From the NCBI GenBank assembly GCA_945863875.1, contig CAMBBS010000019.1, forward strand, positions 19,397 to 83,396: 64,000 bases of DNA, written 5' to 3'. The notes beneath the pieces are model-generated. The model saw nothing but the letters and a program-made list of their open reading frames with translations, did no database searches and was not told the DNA's origin. Positions 1-7,528 of the stretch are shown in pieces. The position numbers and the translations under genes are program-made. This stretch comes from Desulfopila aestuarii DSM 18488. GTDB lineage: Bacteria > Desulfobacterota > Desulfobulbia > Desulfobulbales > Desulfocapsaceae. How positions within the stretch are numbered: the first letter of the stretch is position 1; every line of letters starts with the position of its first letter.

Positions 1-448
1 CCGGATGATCGACATTGTCATGGACGGAAAAGGGCATTTTCGTGTTGGCGCCATAAACCGAACTTGAAGAAGCATAGATCAGGTGTTTGACCCCGGAGTG
101 CCGGCAACCCTCAAGGAGATTGACAAAACCGACGATATTGGTGTCGACATAGGAATGGGGATTGATCAACGAATACCGCACCCCGGCCTGGGCGGCGAGG
201 TTGACGACCGCATCAAAACTGTGTTCCTGGAACAGATTCTCGACCGCTTTTCTGTCGGCGAGTTCAATGTTTACATGGCTGAAACGCGGCCCTTCGGCAA
301 GCGCGGCCATGCGATCTTTCTTTAATTGCGGGTCGTAGTAGTCGTTGAGATTATCCAGTCCTACGACTTCCGCCCCGCCGGCGATCAATTTTTTCGATAA
401 ATGTGCCCCGATAAATCCGGCACTCCCGGTGATAAGTATTTTTTTCAT
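1..448 (-). CDS. NAD-dependent sugar-nucleotide epimerase (UDP-glucuronate 4-epimerase-like), C-terminus cut by window edge
   Basis: Reading the minus strand from the ATG at 448 gives an open frame to the window edge (about 149 codons), so the N-terminal part is present and the rest lies outside. It opens with the short-chain dehydrogenase Rossmann motif GSAGFIG (GxxGxxG) directly after MKKILIT. It then shows DNLNDYYD, VVNLAAQAGVRYS and YASSSSVYG, the last carrying the catalytic Ser region. The DNLNDYYDPxLK and AGVRYS blocks are those of the UDP-glucuronate 4-epimerase / WbpP-LspL group that make precursors of surface polysaccharide. The catalytic YxxxK is beyond the edge, so the exact substrate is open. 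It is the last gene of a minus-strand stretch; the downstream partner cannot be seen. Confidence 0.85.
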   Translation of the reverse strand, partial: MKKILITGSAGFIGAHLSKKLIAGGAEVVGLDNLNDYYDPQLKKDRMAALAEGPRFSHVNIELADRKAVENLFQEHSFDAVVNLAAQAGVRYSLINPHSYVDTNIVGFVNLLEGCRHSGVKHLIYASSSSVYGANTKMPFSVHDNVDHP

Positions 449-502
449 CTGTTCCATTGGGTAGTAATTTTAACAAGCGCAGTCCTAATGAATCGATTCT
501 TC

Positions 503-1774
503 TCAATCATCAAAATCGCCCTGCGGTCCCTTCTCCACAACCAGCGATTTAGCCCGTTCAACGATCAGCTCCCTGGTCCATTCCTGGGGATTTTCAATCT
601 GCTTTCCTTTCGAACCCAAATCAAAGGAACCTGCCTGCAAAATCAGCTCCTTTGCCAAGGTGGCTGTGCCATCGGCATTAAATACTCTGGTCAGCATATT
701 GTAAACAAACTCCTCCACTCTTTTGCTCATTCGCTCTCGAATCGCTCTTTCCTGGGCCAGCAGCAGGTTTTCAAAAGGCAGGTTGAGATTCTTGTAATTC
801 CCGCCCTTCCAGCCTTTTTCAGCGGCATATGTGGTCATCCGCTGCCACATCTCTTCGGAGACGCCCTGCCCGGCAACTTTAATGAAATTCCCGTCGCTGT
901 CCTGAATGGCATTGCCGTAATCATTCACCTCAACGCCCCAGGAAATCATCTGCAACGCCGTCGCCACATTGGCCTTGGTGGTATGGGTTTTTGTGGCAAT
1001 GGCGCGTAACTTATCCGAGTTATTGCCCGAGGTACCATGCTGCGCGCCGGAGACACCGTATGGCTCGAGGGCCTTGTGGATTTCGGCGGTCAATTCAACC
1101 TGAATGCCCTGGCCGCTTGCCTCAAGTCCATGGGTGGAGCCGTTATTGAGGGCAATCCAGTCGGGAAGTATGCCGTGGGCGTTGAGGCCTTTTACCAAAA
1201 ACGAGGCGTCTTCAACGGTGGAGAGGCCCTGCTCGCCCTTAATTTCCCCCACCTCGGTCTCGAGTCCGGCCCATTTGGGAATGCATGGATTCAGTTCGAG
1301 ATTTACCAGCAGATTTTTATCATCAGCCATATGGGAGGCATCGACGGCAATCGAGGTTATCCCGGCATCGAACATCGACGGAATTTCCATTTTTGCAAAT
1401 GGTACATCGCTCTCGCTTTTTATGCCGTAATGATCGGCATGGATGGCCACCGGGACGGTAATGCCGAGTTCGTTACAGATGCAATCAACATGCAGGGCAA
1501 TATTGTAAAAATTTGTCGGGCAATAGTTCGATTCCGACCGGGCAATTTCGATAAGCAGTGCTGCATCAGCTCGCTGGGCGGCCATAAGCGCCCCCCGAAT
1601 GATGAAACTGTTCCGGCCATTGGCGGCGATGGCCATGGCCTTGCCCTTGGCCACCAGGGCCTGATCAATCACCTTGCCGCTGACGATCAGCGCTTGTGAA
1701 TGGGGAAAGCGTTGACTTATATTGGGGGGTCTGCCAATCCGGATCAATTTTTCGTATTCTGCTTTTGCACCCAT
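503..1774 (-). CDS. fba: Class II fructose-1,6-bisphosphate aldolase, long form
   Basis: 423 residues. It is a zinc-dependent aldolase that interconverts fructose-1,6-bisphosphate with dihydroxyacetone phosphate and glyceraldehyde-3-phosphate in glycolysis/gluconeogenesis. Class II motifs are visible: VAIHADHYG with the zinc-binding His and catalytic Asp (about 108-116), the glycine-rich NNGSTHGLE (about 210) and GAQHGTSGNN (about 245), equivalent to the usual HGGSG metal/phosphate loop. It is longer than the 300-360 residues of E. coli or Bacillus enzymes, with an extended C-terminal region rich in charged helices; this longer variant occurs in anaerobic proteobacteria. GGAGG lies 6-7 nt before the ATG at 1774. 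It is monocistronic by appearance, with 145 bp of noncoding DNA before the next gene. A related sugar-bisphosphate aldolase activity cannot be ruled out. Confidence 0.85.
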   Translation of the reverse strand: MGAKAEYEKLIRIGRPPNISQRFPHSQALIVSGKVIDQALVAKGKAMAIAANGRNSFIIRGALMAAQRADAALLIEIARSESNYCPTNFYNIALHVDCICNELGITVPVAIHADHYGIKSESDVPFAKMEIPSMFDAGITSIAVDASHMADDKNLLVNLELNPCIPKWAGLETEVGEIKGEQGLSTVEDASFLVKGLNAHGILPDWIALNNGSTHGLEASGQGIQVELTAEIHKALEPYGVSGAQHGTSGNNSDKLRAIATKTHTTKANVATALQMISWGVEVNDYGNAIQDSDGNFIKVAGQGVSEEMWQRMTTYAAEKGWKGGNYKNLNLPFENLLLAQERAIRERMSKRVEEFVYNMLTRVFNADGTATLAKELILQAGSFDLGSKGKQIENPQEWTRELIVERAKSLVVEKGPQGDFDD

Positions 1775-1919
1775 AAAATACCTCCATAAGTGTTTAATTA
1801 TTGATCGTATACGGTGAACACATCCTGACGAAGAGAGAAGAAAATCCTGGCTAAATATAATGAAAAACCTCTCTCATTTATAACGCAGACCGAGCAATAA
1901 ATCCAGTTAGGAAATTCTT

Positions 1920-2710
1920 TTACTCCGAGGTGTTTTCACTGGGGGGCATGGCATCATCAAAGCCGGAAAATCCCTTTTTACCAAAAGCCCAGACAGCCAG
2001 GACACTGATTTCATAAAGGACTATCAGCGGGATGCCCATCATCATCTGGTTGACCACATCAGGGGTAGGGGTGAGAATTGCCGCAATGATAAAATTGATC
2101 AGAATGGCATATTTTCTGTTGCGCTGCAAAAAAGCGACATCAACCAGCCCGACTTTGGCCAGAAAGACCATGAATATCGGCATCTCAAAAATAACGCCGA
2201 ACGCCAGCAGAAGCCTTGTCGCCAGAGAAAAATATTCACCCACCGCCGGCAGAGAGGTCAGAAATTCATTGTTATATCCAACCAGAAAACGAAACGCCGG
2301 GGGAAAAACGACAAAGTAACCAAAAGCTGCTCCACCGAGGAAACAGAGAGAAGAAAGAACCGAAAAAGGCACAACGACGCGCTTTTCATGGCTATACAGG
2401 CCGGGTGCGACAAAACGCCAGATCTGCGAAAAGATTACCGGACAGGCCATCAATACGCTGCAGACCAGGGCGAGTTTTAGATAAAAAAAAACCCTTCCTG
2501 ATACGAGGTGAAAATAAGTGACGTTCCTTCCGGAAGAACATCGATAAGGGGTTTAAAAAACCAGGTTCCGATCGGCCGGATGACCGTATAGGACAGACAA
2601 AAACCGATAAACACAGCGACAAACGAGATAATCAGGCAGGAACGCAGTTCCTTGAGGTGTTCGGTGAGGGCCTGTCTCTGAAGGTTTTCATTACCATCTT
2701 GCGAATTCAT
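1920..2710 (-). pseudogene. tatC: tatC, Sec-independent (Tat) translocase subunit, frameshifted at a 9-T tract
   Basis: TatC is the polytopic core of the twin-arginine translocase, which exports folded redox proteins. The N-terminal 77 residues (start 2710: LTEHLKELR, the conserved cytoplasmic motif, and the first transmembrane helix) end in EGFFFI and a stop. The rest (MACPVIFSQIWRFVAPGLY, then helices 3-6) continues in another frame from about 2453 to 1920. The frames part at a run of nine T on the coding strand (A9 at 2483-2491). Ten or seven T would restore an unbroken protein of about 263 residues reading EGFFFYLKLALV, the normal TatC length. Both halves are otherwise well conserved with no other lesion. 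A sequencing error, a recent mutation, or slippage at the run that still makes TatC are all possible. No tatA/tatB is adjacent. Confidence 0.8.
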
Positions 2711-2900
2711 GTGTCATTTATCCTGAAAATTGACTATTCAAGTATATTCAACTTGGGGCAATTCAAAGAGAGTTGCATACCATCTGCGAATGGATTTGGC
2801 AAGATGGACAAAAAAAGATCGTCCTCTGGCGGCACACCCTTTTCTCGTCCCCCCATGCACCATAACGCAGGCCCCGTCTGCCCAAACCGATAAAAAGCCA

Positions 2901-3263
2901 ATGACCAAAGAAGAACAACTCCTCCCGAGCGAGCCCACACCGACCTGGCATGTCTACATCGTCAGCTGTAACGACAATTCCTATTATACTGGTATCACAA
3001 CAGATCCGCACCGAAGGATCGAGGAGCATAATTCACTCAAAAAAGGTGCGCGCTATACCCGCTCGCGACGTCCTGTTGTACTGGTTTACAGTGAAAAAGC
3101 CGCATCCAGAGCCGTAGCAACCCGGAGAGAAAATCAGATCAAGAAACTGACTCCGGCCGGCAAAAAACAGTTGATTACAACCTATCGACCCGGCAAATCC
3201 CGCAGTGCGTCTGTCAAAGCAAAGGCGTATCCCGTATTATCCAGCGAAGGATCAGGAAAATGA
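2901..3263 (+). CDS. GIY-YIG nuclease-superfamily protein, UPF0213 type
   Basis: A small protein of about 120 residues with one GIY-YIG domain: WHVYIVSCNDNSYYTGITTD (GIY and YIG elements as VYI and YTG), followed by the conserved Arg in DPHRRIEEHN and the GARYTRSRRPVVLVY segment typical of UPF0213/YhbQ-like proteins. The longer open frame begins at 2730, but the upstream residues are low-complexity and unlike the family. The ATG at 2901 gives the normal length; no convincing ribosome site is seen, so the start is uncertain. The basic C-terminal tail may bind nucleic acid. Its last 12 bases overlap the convergent gene ending at 3252. The cellular role of this family is unsettled; DNA repair is usually suggested. 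Confidence 0.8.
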   Translation: MTKEEQLLPSEPTPTWHVYIVSCNDNSYYTGITTDPHRRIEEHNSLKKGARYTRSRRPVVLVYSEKAASRAVATRRENQIKKLTPAGKKQLITTYRPGKSRSASVKAKAYPVLSSEGSGK

Positions 3264-4319
3264 TGCCCTGATTTTTTCAGCAACCCCTTTTGTCAGCGCC
3301 AGAACCTTTCTCGCCTGCTCATTTGAAACGGTGCCGGTGCCGCAGCTGGGGGTTATCAGAGTCTGTTGATAAACCGTTTTCTGATCAATGCCAATGGCCT
3401 GCAGCTGCCGACACTGGTCAAACCATTTGGCGACCAGCGCGTCCACCGTTTCAAGATCGATGAATTCGGGTGTCGTCGGCACGATGCCGGTGGCAAGAAT
3501 CCCGCCTCGCGAGAAGAACCGTACCAGGTGGTCGGCATACAGAACCAGTTTATCAAAATAGGCATAGGCATCATAACTGACAATATCGACACCGGAGTCA
3601 AAAAGAACCGGCCATTCGGTATTGGCACAGACGTGCACGCCGGTGAGCCCCCCTTCCGCCCGTACTGCTGCAAAAACCTCGCTGAAACAGGCGATAATAT
3701 CATCATTGGTGATGGTGATAAATGCCGAGGAACCGAGTCCGGCCAAGCCAGGCTCATCAAAGAACATAATCGGCTGCCCGCCGATATCGGCCATTTTTTT
3801 CGTCTGCCATCTGGCCTTCAATGCCAGATGCTTCACTGCTGCATCGCGAAGCTGATCGTTGTAAAAAATCGCCCTGCCGGCCTGGTCTGCCAGGCCGGTA
3901 CAAAAGGTTATCGGCCCGGTGGTCTGCCCTTTGAGACCGATCAGGCCGTCCTTCTTTTTCTCGGCCTCGGCCAGAAAAGTATAAAAGCCCCTGGCGACAT
4001 CCGGCGAGAGTACAAAGCGTGATTCGGCAAGAGGAATCTCCCCTTCCGTGACCAGCAGATACTCTTCATAAAAGGCAAGCAGTTCGGTTGCAAAGTCTGG
4101 GCTGTCCGTATCAATATATACTTTCCCATTCGTACTGGTCAGACCCGGAAAACCAGGGGCATACTGAAGGATCATCCCCTCTTCCTTGTGCACCGGCAAC
4201 TGCGGCCACAAGGGGATTTGCGGGGTGTAGGCAAAAATAAGTTCCGTTGCTTCCGTATGGTCGACGAGGGGCAGACTGCCAATCAAGAGCGGCAGACACT
4301 GTGGTGTAAATGAAGCCAT
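3252..4319 (-). CDS. Core-MetE / UroD-superfamily methyltransferase-like protein
   Basis: About 355 residues with the TIM-barrel pattern of the cobalamin-independent methionine synthase C-terminal half and uroporphyrinogen decarboxylase superfamily. GLKGQTTGPITF, FFDEPGL, GVHVCANTEW (His-x-Cys) and TPSCGTGTVSNEQA (Cys) match the His/Cys/Cys zinc set of MetE-type enzymes. The substrate-binding N-terminal half of canonical 750-residue MetE is absent. The start at 4319 is chosen because GAGG precedes it by 8 nt; an earlier ATG (4334) has no ribosome site. Such short proteins act in some anaerobes as methionine synthases taking methyl from a corrinoid protein; that role is an inference here, in line with the methyl-branch genes in the window. 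A methylcobamide:thiol methyltransferase is the alternative. Confidence 0.65.
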   Translation of the reverse strand: MASFTPQCLPLLIGSLPLVDHTEATELIFAYTPQIPLWPQLPVHKEEGMILQYAPGFPGLTSTNGKVYIDTDSPDFATELLAFYEEYLLVTEGEIPLAESRFVLSPDVARGFYTFLAEAEKKKDGLIGLKGQTTGPITFCTGLADQAGRAIFYNDQLRDAAVKHLALKARWQTKKMADIGGQPIMFFDEPGLAGLGSSAFITITNDDIIACFSEVFAAVRAEGGLTGVHVCANTEWPVLFDSGVDIVSYDAYAYFDKLVLYADHLVRFFSRGGILATGIVPTTPEFIDLETVDALVAKWFDQCRQLQAIGIDQKTVYQQTLITPSCGTGTVSNEQARKVLALTKGVAEKIRASFS

Positions 4320-4465
4320 TTGCAGGTACCTCATAAAATCTTATTAAATGGAATTGCCGCGATTACACCGAAGAGAATAGTCCTGAAATGAGAATTGTCA
4401 TCCCTTTTTACCGGCAACACTTGTTCTTTCCAGGCTCTTTCCAGGCTATCAACGGCACATTCAGC

Positions 4466-5656
4466 CTATCGGCTCATCAGATGCTGCACCCCTTTCTCGA
4501 GCCCGTCGAGGGATAATTCAAACATCGGAAAAATGGACTGTATGACATTGATGGAATGGGTGTAGGGCCAATGTTCGGCGGGAATTGGATTGAGCCAGAT
4601 GGATCGGTGAAAAAATCCGCTCAGAAATCTGAGCTGTTCAATAGATGGCCGGCCGCTCCTCTCGAAAGCATAGATTGAGCCGTCGGTGGACATCAATTCG
4701 TACGGGGCCATGCTGGCGTCGCCGACGATGATCAACCTGGTATCCGGATCGAGCTTCTTGAAATCTTTTATCTGTACCGGTTGCTTATATCTGGCCGGGT
4801 CCTGCCAGAGAAGATCATAAATGGTATTGTGAAAAAAATATGTCTTTAGATCCTTGAATTGCGATTTTGCATAACTGAACAGCGTCTGCACGAGATCGAC
4901 ATGGGGTTCCATGGACCATCCACCATTATCGATGGCGAGGATAATCTTCAAACGATCGACGATGCCCCGGTCAAAGACCAGTTCAATTTCCCCACCATTT
5001 CTCAAGGTCTGGTAAATGGTGGCATCTATATTCAGTTGATCTTTTACACCCTGGGGTACAAGGTTGCGTAGCCTTTTCAAGGCTTCGCCCATGGAATTTT
5101 TCGTCAGAACGCCATGGACCGAATAATCTTTATAGCGTCGCTCATTGGCGACCTTTACCGCAGACTTGTTTCTCGCTTCGCCCCCTACCCGCAATCCACC
5201 CGGATGAACACCGGAATGACCGACCGGAGAAGTTCCCCCAGTGCCGATCCATTTTGAGCCTCCGTCGTGTCGTCCTTCCTGATCCTTGAGCCGCTGTTTA
5301 AAATATTCGAGCAACTCTTCAGGATCCATTTGACTCAGTTGCTTTTCATCAATACCTAACGCATCAGCAAGGGATTTTGGATCTTTGAGCCATTCGTGGA
5401 GCATGCTTTGCGCCAGCAGATCTATGGCAAGCTCATCGATATTGGGCAACTCCACCCCGGCAAAGATGTGGGCGAAGACCTGGTCGTACAGATCAAAATA
5501 TTTCTCACTTTTCACAAGGGTCGTTCTGGCGGCGGTGTAAAGATCATCAATGGAATTCACCAGTCCACCGGCAATAGCCTTGTGCAGGGTAAGAAAAGAG
5601 GTCGGGCTGACCGGTATGCCGACCTCTTTTAATTTGTAAAAGAATTCTATAAACAT
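4466..5656 (-). CDS. VWA-domain (CoxE-like) protein, partner of the adjacent MoxR ATPase
   Basis: 396 residues. The N-terminal about 100 residues are helical (FYKLKEVGIPVSPTSFLTLHKA). A linker of about 140-170 is rich in Gly, His and Ser (EGRHDGGSKWIGTGGTSPVGHSGVHPGG). The C-terminal half is a von Willebrand A domain, with LAIDNGGWSMEPHV at the metal-ion site and LIIVGDASMAPYEL near the end. The usual DxSxS triad is altered (Asp-Asn-Gly-Gly-Trp-Ser), so metal binding may be changed. It lies 15 bp downstream of the MoxR AAA+ ATPase, the standard arrangement in which ATPase and VWA protein cooperate to activate or assemble a metalloenzyme or other target. The client is not recognisable in the window. 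GGAAG lies 8-9 nt before the ATG. Confidence 0.75.
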   Translation of the reverse strand: MFIEFFYKLKEVGIPVSPTSFLTLHKAIAGGLVNSIDDLYTAARTTLVKSEKYFDLYDQVFAHIFAGVELPNIDELAIDLLAQSMLHEWLKDPKSLADALGIDEKQLSQMDPEELLEYFKQRLKDQEGRHDGGSKWIGTGGTSPVGHSGVHPGGLRVGGEARNKSAVKVANERRYKDYSVHGVLTKNSMGEALKRLRNLVPQGVKDQLNIDATIYQTLRNGGEIELVFDRGIVDRLKIILAIDNGGWSMEPHVDLVQTLFSYAKSQFKDLKTYFFHNTIYDLLWQDPARYKQPVQIKDFKKLDPDTRLIIVGDASMAPYELMSTDGSIYAFERSGRPSIEQLRFLSGFFHRSIWLNPIPAEHWPYTHSINVIQSIFPMFELSLDGLEKGVQHLMSR

Positions 5657-5671
5657 TTCGTAATCTTCCGA

Positions 5672-6514
5672 TCAAAAGAAGCGTTTTTTGAGAAGGCTGC
5701 TCGAGGATCGCTGATAATCGCCGCTTTTCTTAAACAATACACCAAGATAGGGTATCTGTTTTTTCAGACGCTCTCCATCATGAAAATCCGGATCAGCCGC
5801 CAGGGCCCGCAGCCAGTTGATCAGTTCCCGGGTGGCCGGTTTTTTCTCTACCCCTTCGATATTTCGCAGATCATAAAAGGTGTTGATGGCATTTTCCGCC
5901 AATTTTCGATCAATCTGCGGGAAATGGACGGCAATGATATTGCGCATCATCTTCGGCTCCGGAAAAGCAATATGATGGAAATTGCATCGACCGAGAAAGG
6001 GATCGGATAGGTCTTTTTTCGCATTCGAGGTAATGATGATTACCGGTCTCTGCTGCGCCTGCACCGTTTCATCCGTCTCAATGATATCAAACTGCATCTG
6101 ATCGAGCACATCGAGCATGTCGTCCTGAAACTCCGTCTCCGCCTTGTCGATTTCATCGATCAACAAGACACAGCGACTCTCCGAGGTAAATGCCTGACCT
6201 ATTTTTCCCATTTTTATATATTCTTTAATGTTACTGACATTTCTGCTGGAATCGCCGAAACGGCTGTCGTTGAGACGGGTCAGGGTATCATACTGGTATA
6301 ACGCCTCGACGAGTTTCATGCTCGATTTTACGTTGAGCACGATAAGCTGCATTCTCAGCGTTTCAGCAATAGCATGGGCCAGCATGGTTTTTCCGGTGCC
6401 GGGTTCGCCTTTCAGCAGCAACGGCATTTCCAGCACCATGGAAATATTGACAATCTTTGCCAGTTCCTGATCTAAAACATACCTTGCCGACCCGGTGAAG
6501 GGGTTATCATTCAT
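5672..6514 (-). CDS. MoxR-family AAA+ ATPase
   Basis: About 280 residues. Walker A GEPGTGKT (about 37-44), Walker B VLLIDEIDKAE (about 117) and sensor-1 IIITSNAKKDLSDPFLGRC are present, followed by the MoxR lid with PATRELINWLRAL. It is a chaperone-like ATPase that works with VWA proteins in maturing protein complexes. The open frame begins with TTG at 6526, but GAGG lies 6 nt before the ATG at 6514, giving MNDNPFTGSARYVLDQEL, the usual N-terminus, so that start is used. It is the first gene of a two-gene operon with the VWA gene (15 bp gap). The region upstream is a roughly 1-kb stretch without a gene and should hold the promoter. Confidence 0.85.
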   Translation of the reverse strand: MNDNPFTGSARYVLDQELAKIVNISMVLEMPLLLKGEPGTGKTMLAHAIAETLRMQLIVLNVKSSMKLVEALYQYDTLTRLNDSRFGDSSRNVSNIKEYIKMGKIGQAFTSESRCVLLIDEIDKAETEFQDDMLDVLDQMQFDIIETDETVQAQQRPVIIITSNAKKDLSDPFLGRCNFHHIAFPEPKMMRNIIAVHFPQIDRKLAENAINTFYDLRNIEGVEKKPATRELINWLRALAADPDFHDGERLKKQIPYLGVLFKKSGDYQRSSSSLLKKRFF

Positions 6515-7212
6515 GTCAATCCTCAAAATTTATTAAATTTATACCTGTCGCAGAGGGTATCATAAAAAATCTCGACACATTTGCCGCTTAATCGTGTAAT
6601 AACTACCATCTCGAATGAATAATTTCGACTGCCTTTTTCTCTTCAATTATTCTAGATATTTAACCAAGTATTATTGATAAACAAAAATAGCCGCTCCCCT
6701 TTACTTCCAGCAGAGTAGCCTGCCCCCCTGCAAGGCCTAAAGACAAAAGGATTCAGAACAGGCACCAGCTTTTTTTTTGATACTTTCTTAAATACAACAA
6801 TCCCGTACAGGTTTTCAGACTATTCCATAGGGATTGACTTTTAATTTACCTATTTGTAGATTCAACGGGTGCTGGAATTTGCAGGTGGGGATTTAACAGC
6901 GGATGACCGCGTCAAACTGACCAGTCTTCCGCTATCGCATTTCACTTGACTGCTCGGAGGGCATACGAAAGATGCAACACCTGATTTCGCCCAAGAACAT
7001 CATTTCTTCTGCGGGGGCATACAATTTTTGCGGAGATTGGTCAATCTTTCGCCGGCGAACATCTTCCCCAGCTATCTTTTTTGCCCCCTTTTCTTTTCTC
7101 ACAGCAATGTTTCTTCCTGCTGGAATCAATTTTTCTTGCCAAAGCGTTATAAATCCGGCGACACGACCTCCTTTACAAGGAATTGCCACACAAAAATATG
7201 CCCCCCTATAGG

Positions 7213-7226
7213 CATGATATATCATG
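7213..7226. promoter_or_regulatory. 14-bp perfect palindrome, possible operator
   Basis: CATGATATATCATG reads identically on both strands. It lies about 300 bp upstream of the Hdr/MetF operon and is the only long perfect palindrome of its kind in this intergenic region. A dimeric regulator site is possible; no family-specific consensus is recognised, and chance in AT-rich DNA is not excluded. Confidence 0.25.
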
Positions 7227-7322
7227 AAAATAGTAACTTTTCAGCTGTCAATGCTGTAGGCCTCAAGGAGAGAAGCAGATTATTGATCCAATGCGAATCC
7301 AAGAGGGTATGAATGTAATCTG

Positions 7323-7352
7323 AAGTATCTCAAAAATTCTTTTGAGATACTT
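7323..7352 (+). terminator. Perfect 13-bp stem-loop, terminator-like or leader hairpin
   Basis: AAGTATCTCAAAA, an ATTC loop and TTTTGAGATACTT form a perfect 13-bp stem that ends in TTTTAT. It lies 176 bp upstream of the Hdr operon start with no gene before it on this strand. It may end a short unannotated transcript, or act in the operon leader. The A/T flanks make it symmetrical, so it could also serve the opposite strand. Confidence 0.4.
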
Positions 7353-7528
7353 TTATGAAACGACGAGAGCAAACCAACTCCGCCAGACAACAAACGCCAA
7401 AGAGGAGGTTCGTAGTAGACACACTGGCCCCAAAAAATCATTTTCAAACCAAAGTCAAATAGTGTCGGCGAGGCATTGCACTGCATCACCGACTATGGGT
7501 AATTGGATAGGAAAAAAGGAATAACTCA

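Larger units (their letters stand above)
6515..7528. other. 1-kb intergenic region between divergent MoxR and Hdr operons
   Basis: No convincing gene is seen. Frames of up to 97 codons exist on both strands but lack ribosome sites, start in odd places and match no family I know. The stretch is AT-rich (about 6590-6690 and 6770-6870) and must contain the divergent promoters. Two structured elements inside it, a 14-bp palindrome at 7213 and a perfect 13-bp stem-loop at 7323, are listed separately. A weaker inverted repeat (GTCGGCGA ... TCACCGAC, about 7465-7495) lies just before the first Hdr gene. Confidence 0.6.

Noticed and set aside
6932..7225. 97-codon minus-strand frame in the MoxR-Hdr gap
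   Set aside because: No ribosome site, odd composition and no similarity known to me.
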